6,582 bases of DNA, from NCBI GenBank assembly GCA_021776755.1, contig JAJFFI010000267.1, positions 1 to 6,582 of the forward strand, in the 5' to 3' direction. Of the stretch, positions 1 through 6,278 are shown piece by piece. Position numbers and translations under genes: made by a program. The notes under the pieces were generated by a model. It was not told the origin of the DNA and searched no databases. It worked only from the letters and a program-made list of their open reading frames with translations. The first letter of the stretch is position 1; every line of letters starts with the position of its first letter. This stretch comes from Alphaproteobacteria bacterium. GTDB lineage: Bacteria; Pseudomonadota; Alphaproteobacteria; JAJFFI01.

Positions 1-1062
1 CTGCAGATGCGCGCGCTGATTCATCGAGGTCAGGAGATCGCGGTTCTGACCTTCCAGCGCCACGTCAACGCGGGTGCGGAGCAGGTTCGCGGCCCGGGTC
101 AGGCGCTTTGACAGGACCTCGATGCGGCTCGCGACCGAGGCGCAGGTCAGCATCGCCGGGTCGAGCCGCCGCTCCATGAATCCCTCCATCGTGCGGAACC
201 CCTCAATGCGCACCTCGCGGAGCTTTTCGAGCCGCGCCCGGACGATGGCGGAATATGCTTCGCTGGCGCTGAACCGGTAGGCGGTCGAGGCTGACACATC
301 CTCCACCGATTCCGAGAGCTTGGTGAGCTCGTCCAGCAACGCATGCTCGACGTCGAGATCGTCGGCATCGTTCATCCGGCCGGTGAGCCGGGCGAGGTCG
401 TTTTCGAGCCGGGTCACGTCGGCGCTCACTTCCCGGGCGATCGGCAACGCCAGCATCGAGAGCATCCGGTAGGTCTCGACCTCGATGAGCCGCTGGACGA
501 GCCGGCCCGCCTGCCCCGGCAACAAGCCCTCGTCCTTGACGAGAATGCGTCCAAAGCCGTCTTCGTGGGTGCGGAAGTCGGTCCAGACCCGCGCCCCACC
601 GCCCGAAACGATGCTGCTGCAGAGGCTGTCGCCGACAAACCACGGCGCCGGCCCGCCCTGCGCCGCGGTTGGATCGATGCCGTCGAGCGCCAGATGGACC
701 GCCGCAATCACCTGGCCGGGCAAGTCCTGCATCAGCTCGTGGGAAACGAAAGACAGGGCGGGCTTCTCGAATGGATGCTCGAAGGGCCCCGACTTGATGA
801 AGGAATAGCCGACGAACTCGGTATGCCGCTCCCAGCGCAGGGTCACGCTGCCGAGACTGACGGAAAGATGGTTGGCGCCGGCAGGGGGAAGCTGTGCCCC
901 GTAGCGGTCGCAAAGCGCTTCCATGTGCCGCCGCGCTCCGCCCGTGTCGCCGGGCTCGATCAGAACCGCGATATGCGTCACCTGCACCGGCGGCGTGACC
1001 GTGGGAAACGGGCGCGCGTGGAATTCGTTGCTGAGCGCAAAGCGCTGGGGATGGTCCTGCAT
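1..1062 (-). CDS. DUF3422 family protein, C-terminus cut by window edge
   Basis: A continuous frame of 354 codons runs from an ATG at 1062-1060 to the left edge without a stop. I identify it as DUF3422 from the N-terminal block HPQRFALSNEFHARPF (residues 4-19) and a later stretch ending LLRTRVDVALEGQNRDLL (about residues 327-344). Family members are, from memory, about 420-440 residues with one or two membrane segments at the C-terminus, so roughly 80 residues including the anchor should lie outside the window. The visible part is soluble, and its second half (about 175-350) is rich in charged and leucine residues, suggesting long helices or coiled coil. Its molecular function is unknown. It starts 20 bases after the stop of the ferredoxin-like gene and is probably co-transcribed with it. 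The ribosome site is weak (AGG about 12 bases upstream). The intact frame shows the operon distal to the interrupted gene has not decayed. Confidence 0.88.
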   Translation of the reverse strand, partial: MQDHPQRFALSNEFHARPFPTVTPPVQVTHIAVLIEPGDTGGARRHMEALCDRYGAQLPPAGANHLSVSLGSVTLRWERHTEFVGYSFIKSGPFEHPFEKPALSFVSHELMQDLPGQVIAAVHLALDGIDPTAAQGGPAPWFVGDSLCSSIVSGGGARVWTDFRTHEDGFGRILVKDEGLLPGQAGRLVQRLIEVETYRMLSMLALPIAREVSADVTRLENDLARLTGRMNDADDLDVEHALLDELTKLSESVEDVSASTAYRFSASEAYSAIVRARLEKLREVRIEGFRTMEGFMERRLDPAMLTCASVASRIEVLSKRLTRAANLLRTRVDVALEGQNRDLLTSMNQRAHLQ

Positions 1063-1082
1063 GGTGGCAGACCTGTTGGAGA

Positions 1083-1871
1083 TCAACTGTCGGAAGGTTT
1101 CCCGTGTCCGGCGCCGTTCGGCTTTTCCGTTTCCGACTCATTCGCCGACGCCGACGCCTCGCGCTCGCGCAAATAGTCGTCGGTCGTGCGGGTGGGCCGG
1201 GTCGGCAGCAGGCCCTCGGCCGGTTCCTCTCCGTCCCATTGGTCGAGGACGCGGCAGTCGATGCACATGCGGATCCGGTTGAGCGCCTTTTCGTCGGCGA
1301 ACATCGAGTGACCACGGAGCTTGCCGACCATCCGCTCGATCGAGGAGGCGACGCCAAACGGCTCGCCGCAGCGCACGCAGTGAAACGGCTCCTCGGCGTT
1401 CTTCACCACTGGCGACATGGCCGCCTCGGCGAAGTTGAACCGGGGCGCGAGCGTGATGACGTTCTCCGGGCAGGTTGTCCGGCAAAGCCCGCATTGCACG
1501 CAGGCGTTCTCGGTGAAGGTCAGTTCCGGCGCGTCCTCGTTGTCGCCGAGTGCGCCGGTCGGGCAGACGGAGACGCAGGCGAGACACAGCGTGCAGCCAT
1601 CGGCATTCACCTCGATATCGCCAAAGGGCGAGCCGTCGGCCAGCGCAACAATGTCCCGGGGTGCTGGCGCGTGCTTGTGGAGGTGCTGGAGCGCCACGGT
1701 GACGGAAGAACGCTTGCCGCCCATGACATGGAAGTTGCCGGGTTCCGGTGCTTTCACCGGCGCTGCATCCCAGAGCGCGGCCTCCACAGCGTCCGGATCG
1801 GGAGCCTCGATCAGCGCCACCCGGTCCTTGCCGTAGCCGAGACCTTCGGTCGCGGCTTCGCTCAGGCCCAT
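1083..1871 (-). CDS. C-terminal segment: second ferredoxin module plus CxxC pair
   Basis: From ATG 1871-1869 this gives 262 residues ending at TGA 1085-1083. It carries two 4Fe-4S motifs, C93-x2-C96-x2-C99-x3-C103-P and C124-x2-C127-x2-C130-x3-C134-P, the bacterial two-cluster ferredoxin pattern. These are followed by two CxxC pairs, C165/C168 (FHCVRCGEPFG) and C203/C206 (MCIDCR), that could form a zinc site or another cluster. The tail contains RTTDDYLRERE and ends in a polar, probably disordered stretch. No ribosome site precedes the ATG, and 23 in-frame codons between the upstream TAA and this ATG also read as plausible protein (including RADELDGLRSQ). That argues the ATG is an internal Met of the joined protein (codon 430) rather than a true start. 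Reinitiation after the TAA, about 70 bases upstream, is possible but unsupported. Confidence 0.5.
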   Translation of the reverse strand: MGLSEAATEGLGYGKDRVALIEAPDPDAVEAALWDAAPVKAPEPGNFHVMGGKRSSVTVALQHLHKHAPAPRDIVALADGSPFGDIEVNADGCTLCLACVSVCPTGALGDNEDAPELTFTENACVQCGLCRTTCPENVITLAPRFNFAEAAMSPVVKNAEEPFHCVRCGEPFGVASSIERMVGKLRGHSMFADEKALNRIRMCIDCRVLDQWDGEEPAEGLLPTRPTRTTDDYLREREASASANESETEKPNGAGHGKPSDS

Positions 1872-1940
1872 CTGCGACCGAAGACCGTCGAGCTCATCGG
1901 CGCGGTGCGGGTTGGCGAGACACGTAACGCCGGCTGCGCC

Positions 1941-2507
1941 TTAGTCCAGCGCCGCGGCCATGAAGTCGAACCCGACCTGGGTGACCTCGTTCACTGCGAA
2001 CGGAATAACGTGGGCCGGCAGCCCCCGTCCGGCGCGCGAGACGATGCCGACCATCTCGTCCCCATGCGTGGTGTCATGGACCAGCAGCACCGGGGCGGTC
2101 TTGCCACCGTGCTTTCGGTAGGCGCCGAGCAGCGCGCGCAGGCGGGCATAGATGAAGTTGTCGGCCGGCAGATCGTAGGTCGAGGCCCCCGTCGGGCAGA
2201 CCGAGGCGCAGCCGCCGCAGCCGCCGCAGATGAAGGGGTCGATCGCCACCGTATCGCCGGCAGAGGTGATTGCGCCCGCGGGACACACATCGAGACAACG
2301 GGTGCAGCCGGTCTGCTGGTTCCGCGAATGCACGCACAGGGTCTCGTCGAATTTCACATAGCGCGGCTTCTCGAAATCGCCGACGAGGTTCGAAATTTCG
2401 AACAGCGCTTTCTGGATTGCTGCCGGGTTGCCGGGTTCGGGATTGAAATAGCCGTCGCGCTTCTCGGGTGCGGTGACCTTGGACGTCCCGCCGGTAAGAT
2501 CGAGCAC
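1941..2507 (-). CDS. Middle segment: ferredoxin module with two 4Fe-4S sites
   Basis: The longest start-to-stop frame begins at GTG 2507-2505 and gives 188 residues, ending at TAA 1943-1941. Two 4Fe-4S motifs are clear: C58-x9-C68-x2-C71-x3-C75-P and C84-x2-C87-x2-C90-x3-C94-P. The tail (LLVHDTTHGDEMV, then LPAHVIPFAVNEV) resembles a Rossmann-like domain. The GTG is unlikely to be the natural start: there is no ribosome site before it, and the 27 codons between the upstream TGA and this GTG read as protein in the same frame (PSSRESFSFEPG, then ARFDIVLDLTGG). None of those 27 codons is ATG, GTG or TTG. It is best seen as the middle third of the joined protein (codons 191-405). Independent translation would drop those 27 residues. 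Confidence 0.5.
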   Translation of the reverse strand: MLDLTGGTSKVTAPEKRDGYFNPEPGNPAAIQKALFEISNLVGDFEKPRYVKFDETLCVHSRNQQTGCTRCLDVCPAGAITSAGDTVAIDPFICGGCGGCASVCPTGASTYDLPADNFIYARLRALLGAYRKHGGKTAPVLLVHDTTHGDEMVGIVSRAGRGLPAHVIPFAVNEVTQVGFDFMAAALD

Positions 2508-2588
2508 GATATCGAAGCGCGCGGTCCCGGTCTCGGCGCCCGGCTCGAAGGAAAAGCTCTCCCGGGAAGAAGGCGCAGCCGGGGCCGC

Positions 2589-3158
2589 TCACTTGAGCCC
2601 GGCTTGAAACTGCCCGAGGTGGCCGGCGATGGTTTCGACCGCGCCCTTGTAGACCACGAATTCGGTAAGGCGCGGCGGCATCAGCCCGTCGGTATCCGTC
2701 AGCACGCAGGTCACGTCCATGCGCGACCCCAGTTGCGTTGCCGCTTCGAACGCCTCGGCGCCGCCGAACACCAGGACCGAGCCTTCCGACTCCATCGTCA
2801 CGGCCGGCGTCCCGGGAGCTTCCAGGGTTGCCTCTTCGAGGAGCGCCATCATCTTCGGCAGCGCCCCCTTGGCATCCTTCGACCATCCGGCCCGCTCGCG
2901 GATATTGGCATAGGACACGGCGATATCGGGCGCCGCCTCCGCCGCGGTTTCCTCGAACAGCGGCGCTTCCTGGGTGCACGCCACGAGGACCGGCTTTTCA
3001 CCAGCCAGCGCCGCCCTGAAATTGTCGATCTGCTTGCGGCAGAGCTGCGTGTTGAGCTTCAACCCCTCGACACCCAGCGCCTTGGCAAACGCCTTCTGGT
3101 CGAGCGGCATCGTGCCCTCGCAGTCGCAGATCAGGACGGTTTTGTCTTCGAGGCTCAT
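2589..3158 (-). CDS. N-terminal segment of the ferredoxin-like protein (CDCEG domain)
   Basis: This 189-residue segment starts at an ATG 18 bases after the tupA stop, with a GGA-type ribosome site about 10 bases upstream, so its translation is well supported. The motif CDCEG lies at residues 11-15, followed by Cys40 (in LCRKQ) and Cys61 (in CTQEAPLF). The conserved cysteines suggest a bound cofactor or metal, reminiscent of the N-terminal part of HdrA-like proteins, but I cannot assign a function. After about residue 120 it changes to a Rossmann-like beta-alpha pattern (SVLVFGG at 127-133, then VTCVLTDTDG). It ends at a TGA in what looks like a linker, and the same frame continues as protein-like sequence beyond it. 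It may be made as a stand-alone domain even if the downstream parts are lost. Confidence 0.7.
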   Translation of the reverse strand: MSLEDKTVLICDCEGTMPLDQKAFAKALGVEGLKLNTQLCRKQIDNFRAALAGEKPVLVACTQEAPLFEETAAEAAPDIAVSYANIRERAGWSKDAKGALPKMMALLEEATLEAPGTPAVTMESEGSVLVFGGAEAFEAATQLGSRMDVTCVLTDTDGLMPPRLTEFVVYKGAVETIAGHLGQFQAGLK

Positions 3159-3176
3159 GGAAAGTTCCGTCCGGGG

Positions 3177-4004
3177 CTAGCTGCGCTTCTCGCCGGCATT
3201 GGCGAAGAAGAGCTGCTGGCCGTTGACCTTGTAGCTGTTGATGGCCGCCTGCCCCGCTTTCGAGACCAGCCAGTCGATGAACGCCTGGCCTGCGGCGGTC
3301 TTTACGTGGGCGTGCTTCTCCGGGTTCACGAGGATGACGCCATACTGGTTGAAGAGCCGCGGGTCGCCCTCCGACAGGATTTCCAGGTTGCCCTTGTTCT
3401 TGAACTTGAGCCAGGTCGCGCGGTCGGTCAGCGTGTAGCCGCGCATCCCTGAGGCGGCGTTTAGTGTCGCGCCCATGCCGGATCCGCTTTCGCGATACCA
3501 GGTGCCGGACGCGGCCCTGGCATCGACGCCGGCGTCCTTCCAGAGTTCGCGTTCTTTCTTGTTGGTGCCGCTGTCGTCACCCCGCGAAACGAACGGCGCT
3601 TTCTTCTCGGCGATCGCCGACAGCGCCTTTGCGATATCCTTTTCGCCCTTGATCCCGGCCGGGTCAGACCTAGGGCCGACCACCACGAAGTCGTTGTACA
3701 TAACGTCGAGCCGCTTCACGCCGAATCCCTCCTCGACGAACTTCTCTTCCGAGCCCTTGTGGTGCACCAGCAGCACGTCGGCGTCTCCGTTCCGGGCGAG
3801 CCGGATCGCCTGCCCGGTGCCGACAGCGACCACACGCACCTCGATGCCGCTCTTCTTCGTGAACTGCGGCAGCAGGAACTCGTAGAGACCCGAATTCTGT
3901 GTCGAAGTGGTCGAGGCAACCGTGATGAACCTGTTGCCGGCCTGCACCGCCAACGGGAGGCAAATGGCGAGGGCGGCGGCAGCGGTGAAAAGTCTGCGAT
4001 TCAT
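3177..4004 (-). CDS. tupA: Tungstate ABC transporter, periplasmic binding protein TupA
   Basis: The product captures tungstate in the periplasm and delivers it to the TupB/TupC importer. The 275-residue precursor opens with a typical Sec signal: MNRR, a hydrophobic core, and probable cleavage after LAVQA (residue 22). The mature protein begins near the oxyanion motif STTSTQNSGL (31-40), matching the TTTS-type motif of TupA rather than ModA. SRGDDSGT (140-147) supplies the arginine that, in studied TupA proteins, contributes to preference for tungstate over molybdate. ESGSGMGATLNAAS and FNQYGVILVNP are further family-like segments. I chose ATG 4004-4002 because GAGGA lies just upstream and the signal peptide begins there; two earlier in-frame ATGs (4088, 4016) would add a charged extension inside tupC or its spacer. 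It starts 14 bases after tupC and is the last transporter gene. Tungstate rather than molybdate as ligand is likely, not proven. Confidence 0.93.
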   Translation of the reverse strand: MNRRLFTAAAALAICLPLAVQAGNRFITVASTTSTQNSGLYEFLLPQFTKKSGIEVRVVAVGTGQAIRLARNGDADVLLVHHKGSEEKFVEEGFGVKRLDVMYNDFVVVGPRSDPAGIKGEKDIAKALSAIAEKKAPFVSRGDDSGTNKKERELWKDAGVDARAASGTWYRESGSGMGATLNAASGMRGYTLTDRATWLKFKNKGNLEILSEGDPRLFNQYGVILVNPEKHAHVKTAAGQAFIDWLVSKAGQAAINSYKVNGQQLFFANAGEKRS

Positions 4005-4018
4005 CTTCGTCCTCATTC

Positions 4019-4816
4019 TCAGCGGGTCGGGTTTCGGAATTTCGGTTTCTGGCGCTTCAATGTGCCGGTTTCGCCGTGGCGCCACCACAGCGGCTCGCCC
4101 GCAATATAGGCCTCCGCCAGATCATTGCGAGGCTTATCGAAAAACGGCTCTGCCTCGGAGTGTTCGAGCAAGCGGCCGCGGAACATGAAGAGGATTTCTC
4201 TGGCCAACCGGCGCGCCTGTCCGAGGTCGTGGGTCGTCATCACGATGCGAGTGCCGCCATCATGGATGGACAGCACCAGTTCCTCGATCCAGTGGGTCGC
4301 CGCGGGATCGAGGCTTGCGGTCGGCTCGTCCAGAAACAGGACGTCGGGTTTGAGCACCCAGGCCCGGGCAATTGCCAGTTTCTGCTGTTCGCCGAACGAA
4401 AGCGTTCGCGCTGACTGGGTCGCAAACCGGGCGAGCCCGGTGCGCTCCAGCACTTCCTCGATCCGGGGCGCGCGTTCGGACCTGGGAATTTTCCGGGCCG
4501 CAAGGACATGCTCGATATTGGCGACGACCGAGCGGCGCAGCATGACCGGGCGCTGAAACACCATCGCCTGCCGGTTCACCGGATTGTCCGGCGCCCCGCC
4601 CCAGTGGACAGTGCCAGAGGTCGGCTGGATCAAGCCGTGACACAACCGCAGAAACAGGCTCTTGCCCGCGCCGTTGGGGCCGATGACGGCGGTGATCGGC
4701 CCGCGCTCGAGGGTACAGGTGAGGTCCTTGATCAGCGGGATACCGCCCGCCTCGAAGCCCACGCCGCGGAGCTCGAGCGGGAGGATGGTCGCGGGTTCGC
4801 GGCTGCCGTCCGCCAT
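4019..4816 (-). CDS. tupC: Tungstate ABC transporter, ATP-binding protein TupC
   Basis: This 265-residue cytoplasmic ATPase powers tungstate import through TupB. All nucleotide-binding motifs are present in order: Walker A GPNGAGKS (46-53), Q-loop Gln88 in VFQRPVML, signature LSFGEQQ (139-145), Walker B VLFLDEPTA (159-167), D-loop SLD (168-170) and switch His196 in TTHDLG. The signature departs from the common LSGGQ by having Phe at the third position. There is no long C-terminal regulatory domain (such as the molybdate-binding domain of ModC); after about residue 235 only a short basic tail remains. The ATG at 4816-4814 lies 8 bases after the tupB stop, and GAGG overlapping that stop serves as ribosome site, suggesting translational coupling. 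The assignment to tungstate rests on flanking tupB and tupA; the ATPase alone would not show the substrate. Confidence 0.92.
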   Translation of the reverse strand: MADGSREPATILPLELRGVGFEAGGIPLIKDLTCTLERGPITAVIGPNGAGKSLFLRLCHGLIQPTSGTVHWGGAPDNPVNRQAMVFQRPVMLRRSVVANIEHVLAARKIPRSERAPRIEEVLERTGLARFATQSARTLSFGEQQKLAIARAWVLKPDVLFLDEPTASLDPAATHWIEELVLSIHDGGTRIVMTTHDLGQARRLAREILFMFRGRLLEHSEAEPFFDKPRNDLAEAYIAGEPLWWRHGETGTLKRQKPKFRNPTR

Positions 4817-4824
4817 CGCGCGCC

Positions 4825-5532
4825 TCAGGCCGCGGCCCGGTACCGGGCGCGCCCGCGCACCAGATAGACTGCCGCATTCACGCCGAGCGACAGGACGAGC
4901 AGGATAAGGCCGAGCCCGAGAGCCAGTGCGAGATCGCCCTTGCTGACTTCGAGCGCGATCGCCGTCGTCATGACACGGGTCACATGATCGATATTGCCGC
5001 CAACGATCATCACCGCGCCCACTTCCGCGGCCGCCCGCCCAAAGCCCGCGAGCAGTGCAGTGGTGAGCGAGAACCGCGCGTCCCAGAGCAGTGTCATCAC
5101 GGTAAAGCGCCGCCCGGCGCCAATCGAGCGCAGGTGTTCTTCGTACTCGATCCAGAGGTCTTCCACCGACTGGCGGGTCAACGAGGCAATAATCGGCGTG
5201 ATCAGAATGACTTGCGCCACGATCATCGCGCCCGGCGTGAACAGCAGATTGAACACGCCAAACGGCCCGGCCCGCGACAGCATGATGTAAACCACCAGGC
5301 CCACGACGACTGGCGGCAACCCCATCAGCGCGTTGACCAGCACAGTCGCGAACGTCCGCCCCGGAAACCTGAACAGTGCCAACGCCGCGCCGAGCGGAAA
5401 TCCGATGACAGCCGAAATCGCGACCGCCGACAGGTTTACGGCCAGCGACAACCCGACGATCTCGACCAGATCCGCATCCAGCCGGACGATCATTTCGAGC
5501 GCGGTCAGAAAGGCGTTTCCGAAATCGTGCAT
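4825..5532 (-). CDS. tupB: Tungstate ABC transporter, permease TupB
   Basis: This 235-residue inner-membrane protein forms the tungstate channel. About five hydrophobic segments are visible, near residues 27-55, 63-86, 100-120, 155-180 and 205-227. The cytoplasmic coupling loop is recognisable: EEHLRSIGAG followed by GFGRAAAEVGAVMIVGGNI, characteristic of TupB-type permeases and fitting the EAA loop that docks on the ATPase. The length is normal for the family. I favour ATG 5532-5530 (MHDFGNAFLTALEMIV) because family members, as I remember them, begin like this; the ribosome site there is only a weak GGAT. An in-frame ATG at 5568-5566 would add 12 polar residues and has no ribosome site. It is the first gene of the minus-strand series, so its promoter should lie in the 5533-5741 region. 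The transporter appears complete, since tupC and tupA follow directly. Confidence 0.92.
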   Translation of the reverse strand: MHDFGNAFLTALEMIVRLDADLVEIVGLSLAVNLSAVAISAVIGFPLGAALALFRFPGRTFATVLVNALMGLPPVVVGLVVYIMLSRAGPFGVFNLLFTPGAMIVAQVILITPIIASLTRQSVEDLWIEYEEHLRSIGAGRRFTVMTLLWDARFSLTTALLAGFGRAAAEVGAVMIVGGNIDHVTRVMTTAIALEVSKGDLALALGLGLILLVLSLGVNAAVYLVRGRARYRAAA

Positions 5533-5642
5533 CTTGTATCCGTTGTCCCCGCGCCAGACCGATACCACATGAAGGTTGGCGGGGAGAATTTTTTCATGGC
5601 ATGCGCCGGGCTTGCCGGCTTGTTTGAATCAATTCGAGATTG

Positions 5643-5724
5643 CCGGACGGCACCCTCCGCTGGCACACTGCCGCGAGAAAAAACGCGCCGGCAAAAAGGC
5701 GCGATGCATGGGCGAACCGTCCGG
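5643..5724. promoter_or_regulatory. Candidate structured leader: three-way-junction fold
   Basis: A perfect 8-base inverted repeat, CCGGACGG (5643-5650) and CCGTCCGG (5717-5724), could close a stem around two inner hairpins: GGCA-cac-TGCC (5662-5672) and CGCGCC-ggcaaaaa-GGCGCG (5684-5703). On the plus strand the closing arm ends 3 bases before the GGGAAG ribosome site of the DUF3305 gene, so folding could affect translation start. On the minus strand the same bases would lie in the far tupB leader. I could not match it to a known riboswitch class from memory. GC-rich DNA gives such stems by chance, so confidence is low. Confidence 0.3.
5678..5703 (-). terminator. Terminator-like hairpin with six T, reading toward tupB
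   Basis: Read on the minus strand this is CGCGCC, an 8-base loop, GGCGCG, then six T. A strong 6-base GC stem directly followed by a T run fits a Rho-independent terminator. It lies about 145 bases before the tupB start, so it could attenuate transcription started further upstream or stop antisense transcripts leaving the DUF3305 side. If the tupB promoter is downstream of it (below 5678), it has no role in tupB. Confidence 0.35.
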
Positions 5725-5741
5725 TATGGGAAGCGAAACGC

Positions 5742-6278
5742 ATGAAGACCGAATCGATGCCGGTCGGGGTGGTCCTCGAACGGCGCGACACCGAAAACAA
5801 GTGGATCGACTACAGCTGGTATGTCGCGGGCGTGCTCCCTGGTGTCGAGGAGGACGGCGGCTGGCGCGAAGTTGCGCGGGGCGACGGCTGGATCCAGTTT
5901 CATGCGGCGACACTGACGCTCGAGCTCTTCTCGACGGAGACCGAAGGCTACAAATACAATCTCAGCCTCGAGCCGCCGCAGGTCTATGTCGTGATGGCGC
6001 CCTCGGACGATCCGGACGACGCGCACGAAATCGATGCCCGGCTTGTCACGGTCTGCCCCTATGAAGCTGCCGACTACCTCGACGGCAGCGAGGATATCGT
6101 CGAAGCGGCGGCGATGCCGCCGGTGATCGCGGCCTGGGTCGCCGAATTCGTCGAGGCGCACCACGTCGACCAGCCCTTCGTGAAACGAAAGCGCACGCCG
6201 CATCCGGACAAGAAGGGCGCGGAGAACGAGTTCATTCCGCCGCCCGGCTGGCGCGCGGCCCGCGGAGGCAAGACTTGA
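5742..6278 (+). CDS. DUF3305 domain protein
   Basis: The 178-residue product matches DUF3305 as I know it: a short N-terminus, then MPVGVVLERRDTENKWIDYSW (positions 6-26, key residues VGVVLERR and W-x5-W) and LELFSTETEGYKYNLSL near residues 60-76. The last 35 residues are basic and proline-rich. No signal peptide or membrane segment is visible, so it is probably cytoplasmic. The function is unknown; DUF3305 genes are, from memory, usually next to DUF3306 and near formate dehydrogenase and TorD-like chaperone genes, suggesting a role in maturing a Mo/W enzyme. I chose ATG 5742-5744 because GGGAAG at 5728-5733 is well spaced; ATG 5757 is an alternative that would shorten it by five residues, and in-frame codons back to 5640 lie in the control region. 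It is transcribed away from tupB and overlaps the next gene by one base (TGATG). Confidence 0.88.
   Translation: MKTESMPVGVVLERRDTENKWIDYSWYVAGVLPGVEEDGGWREVARGDGWIQFHAATLTLELFSTETEGYKYNLSLEPPQVYVVMAPSDDPDDAHEIDARLVTVCPYEAADYLDGSEDIVEAAAMPPVIAAWVAEFVEAHHVDQPFVKRKRTPHPDKKGAENEFIPPPGWRAARGGKT

Larger units (their letters stand above)
1083..3158 (-). pseudogene. Multi-cluster 4Fe-4S ferredoxin-like gene with two in-frame stops
   Basis: From the ATG at 3158-3156 to the TGA at 1085-1083 one reading frame holds 691 codons plus stop, interrupted by TGA at codon 190 (2589-2591) and TAA at codon 406 (1941-1943). No frameshift is needed to join the three parts. In order the product would have an N-terminal CDCEG domain (1-189), a ferredoxin module with two 4Fe-4S sites (about 275-311), an interdomain region, a second module with two more sites (about 522-563), and two CxxC pairs (594/597, 632/635). 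Related alphaproteobacterial proteins, as I remember them, are single chains of about 650-690 residues, matching the joined length. Likely role: cytoplasmic electron transfer or cofactor assembly linked to a Mo/W enzyme, inferred from the tup genes upstream. Whether it is a dead gene, a split gene, a read-through gene or a sequence error cannot be settled here; the three segments are listed separately. Confidence 0.72.
5533..5741. promoter_or_regulatory. Divergent control region between tupB and the DUF3305 gene
   Basis: These 209 bases separate two divergent units and should hold promoters for both. No textbook -35/-10 pair is visible on either strand, and the ModE-type palindrome (TATATA spaced by six) is absent. 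Seen directly: a structured stretch at 5643-5724 (listed separately); a small hairpin GCCGG-gcttg-CCGGC at 5605-5619; an imperfect palindrome TTGAAT-CA-ATTCGA at 5624-5637 that could be an operator; and an interrupted inverted pair GTATC/GATAC at 5536-5540 and 5561-5565 close to the tupB start. Tungstate-dependent control would be expected for tup genes, but no known site supports it here. Confidence 0.55.

Noticed and set aside
343..1176. Plus-strand open frame of 277 codons
   Set aside because: In-register antisense of the DUF3422 gene, whose minus-strand translation carries clear family motifs over all 354 visible codons.
203..1357. Minus-strand open frame of 384 codons
   Set aside because: Out of frame with both DUF3422 and the ferredoxin-like gene, spans their junction, and gives a low-complexity Arg/Ala/Pro-rich translation.
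2589..2591. Selenocysteine at the TGA
   Set aside because: The surrounding linker shows no redox motif and no hairpin obviously like a SECIS right after the codon. The second interruption is TAA, which selenocysteine cannot explain.
1104..3452. Plus-strand open frame of 782 codons
   Set aside because: It is exactly in register antisense to the ferredoxin-like gene and tupA. Its stops would need sense codons TTA, CTA or TCA, which are rare in this GC-rich DNA. The protein is Arg/Gly-rich with no recognisable domain.
5619..5632. FNR/FixK-like site (TTGAT-N4-ATCAA)
   Set aside because: Only the ATCAA half matches. With the correct four-base spacing the other half reads CTTGT; the better TTGTT half gives a three-base spacer, so it does not fit the consensus.
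5533..5741. ModE box or Moco riboswitch
   Set aside because: No TATATA-N6-TATATA type palindrome was seen, and the structured stretch does not show conserved Moco-motif sequence that I can recognise.
4984..5745. Plus-strand open frame of 253 codons over tupB
   Set aside because: Antisense shadow of tupB; the translation is Arg/Gln/His-rich with no motif, while tupB shows proper membrane segments and a coupling loop.
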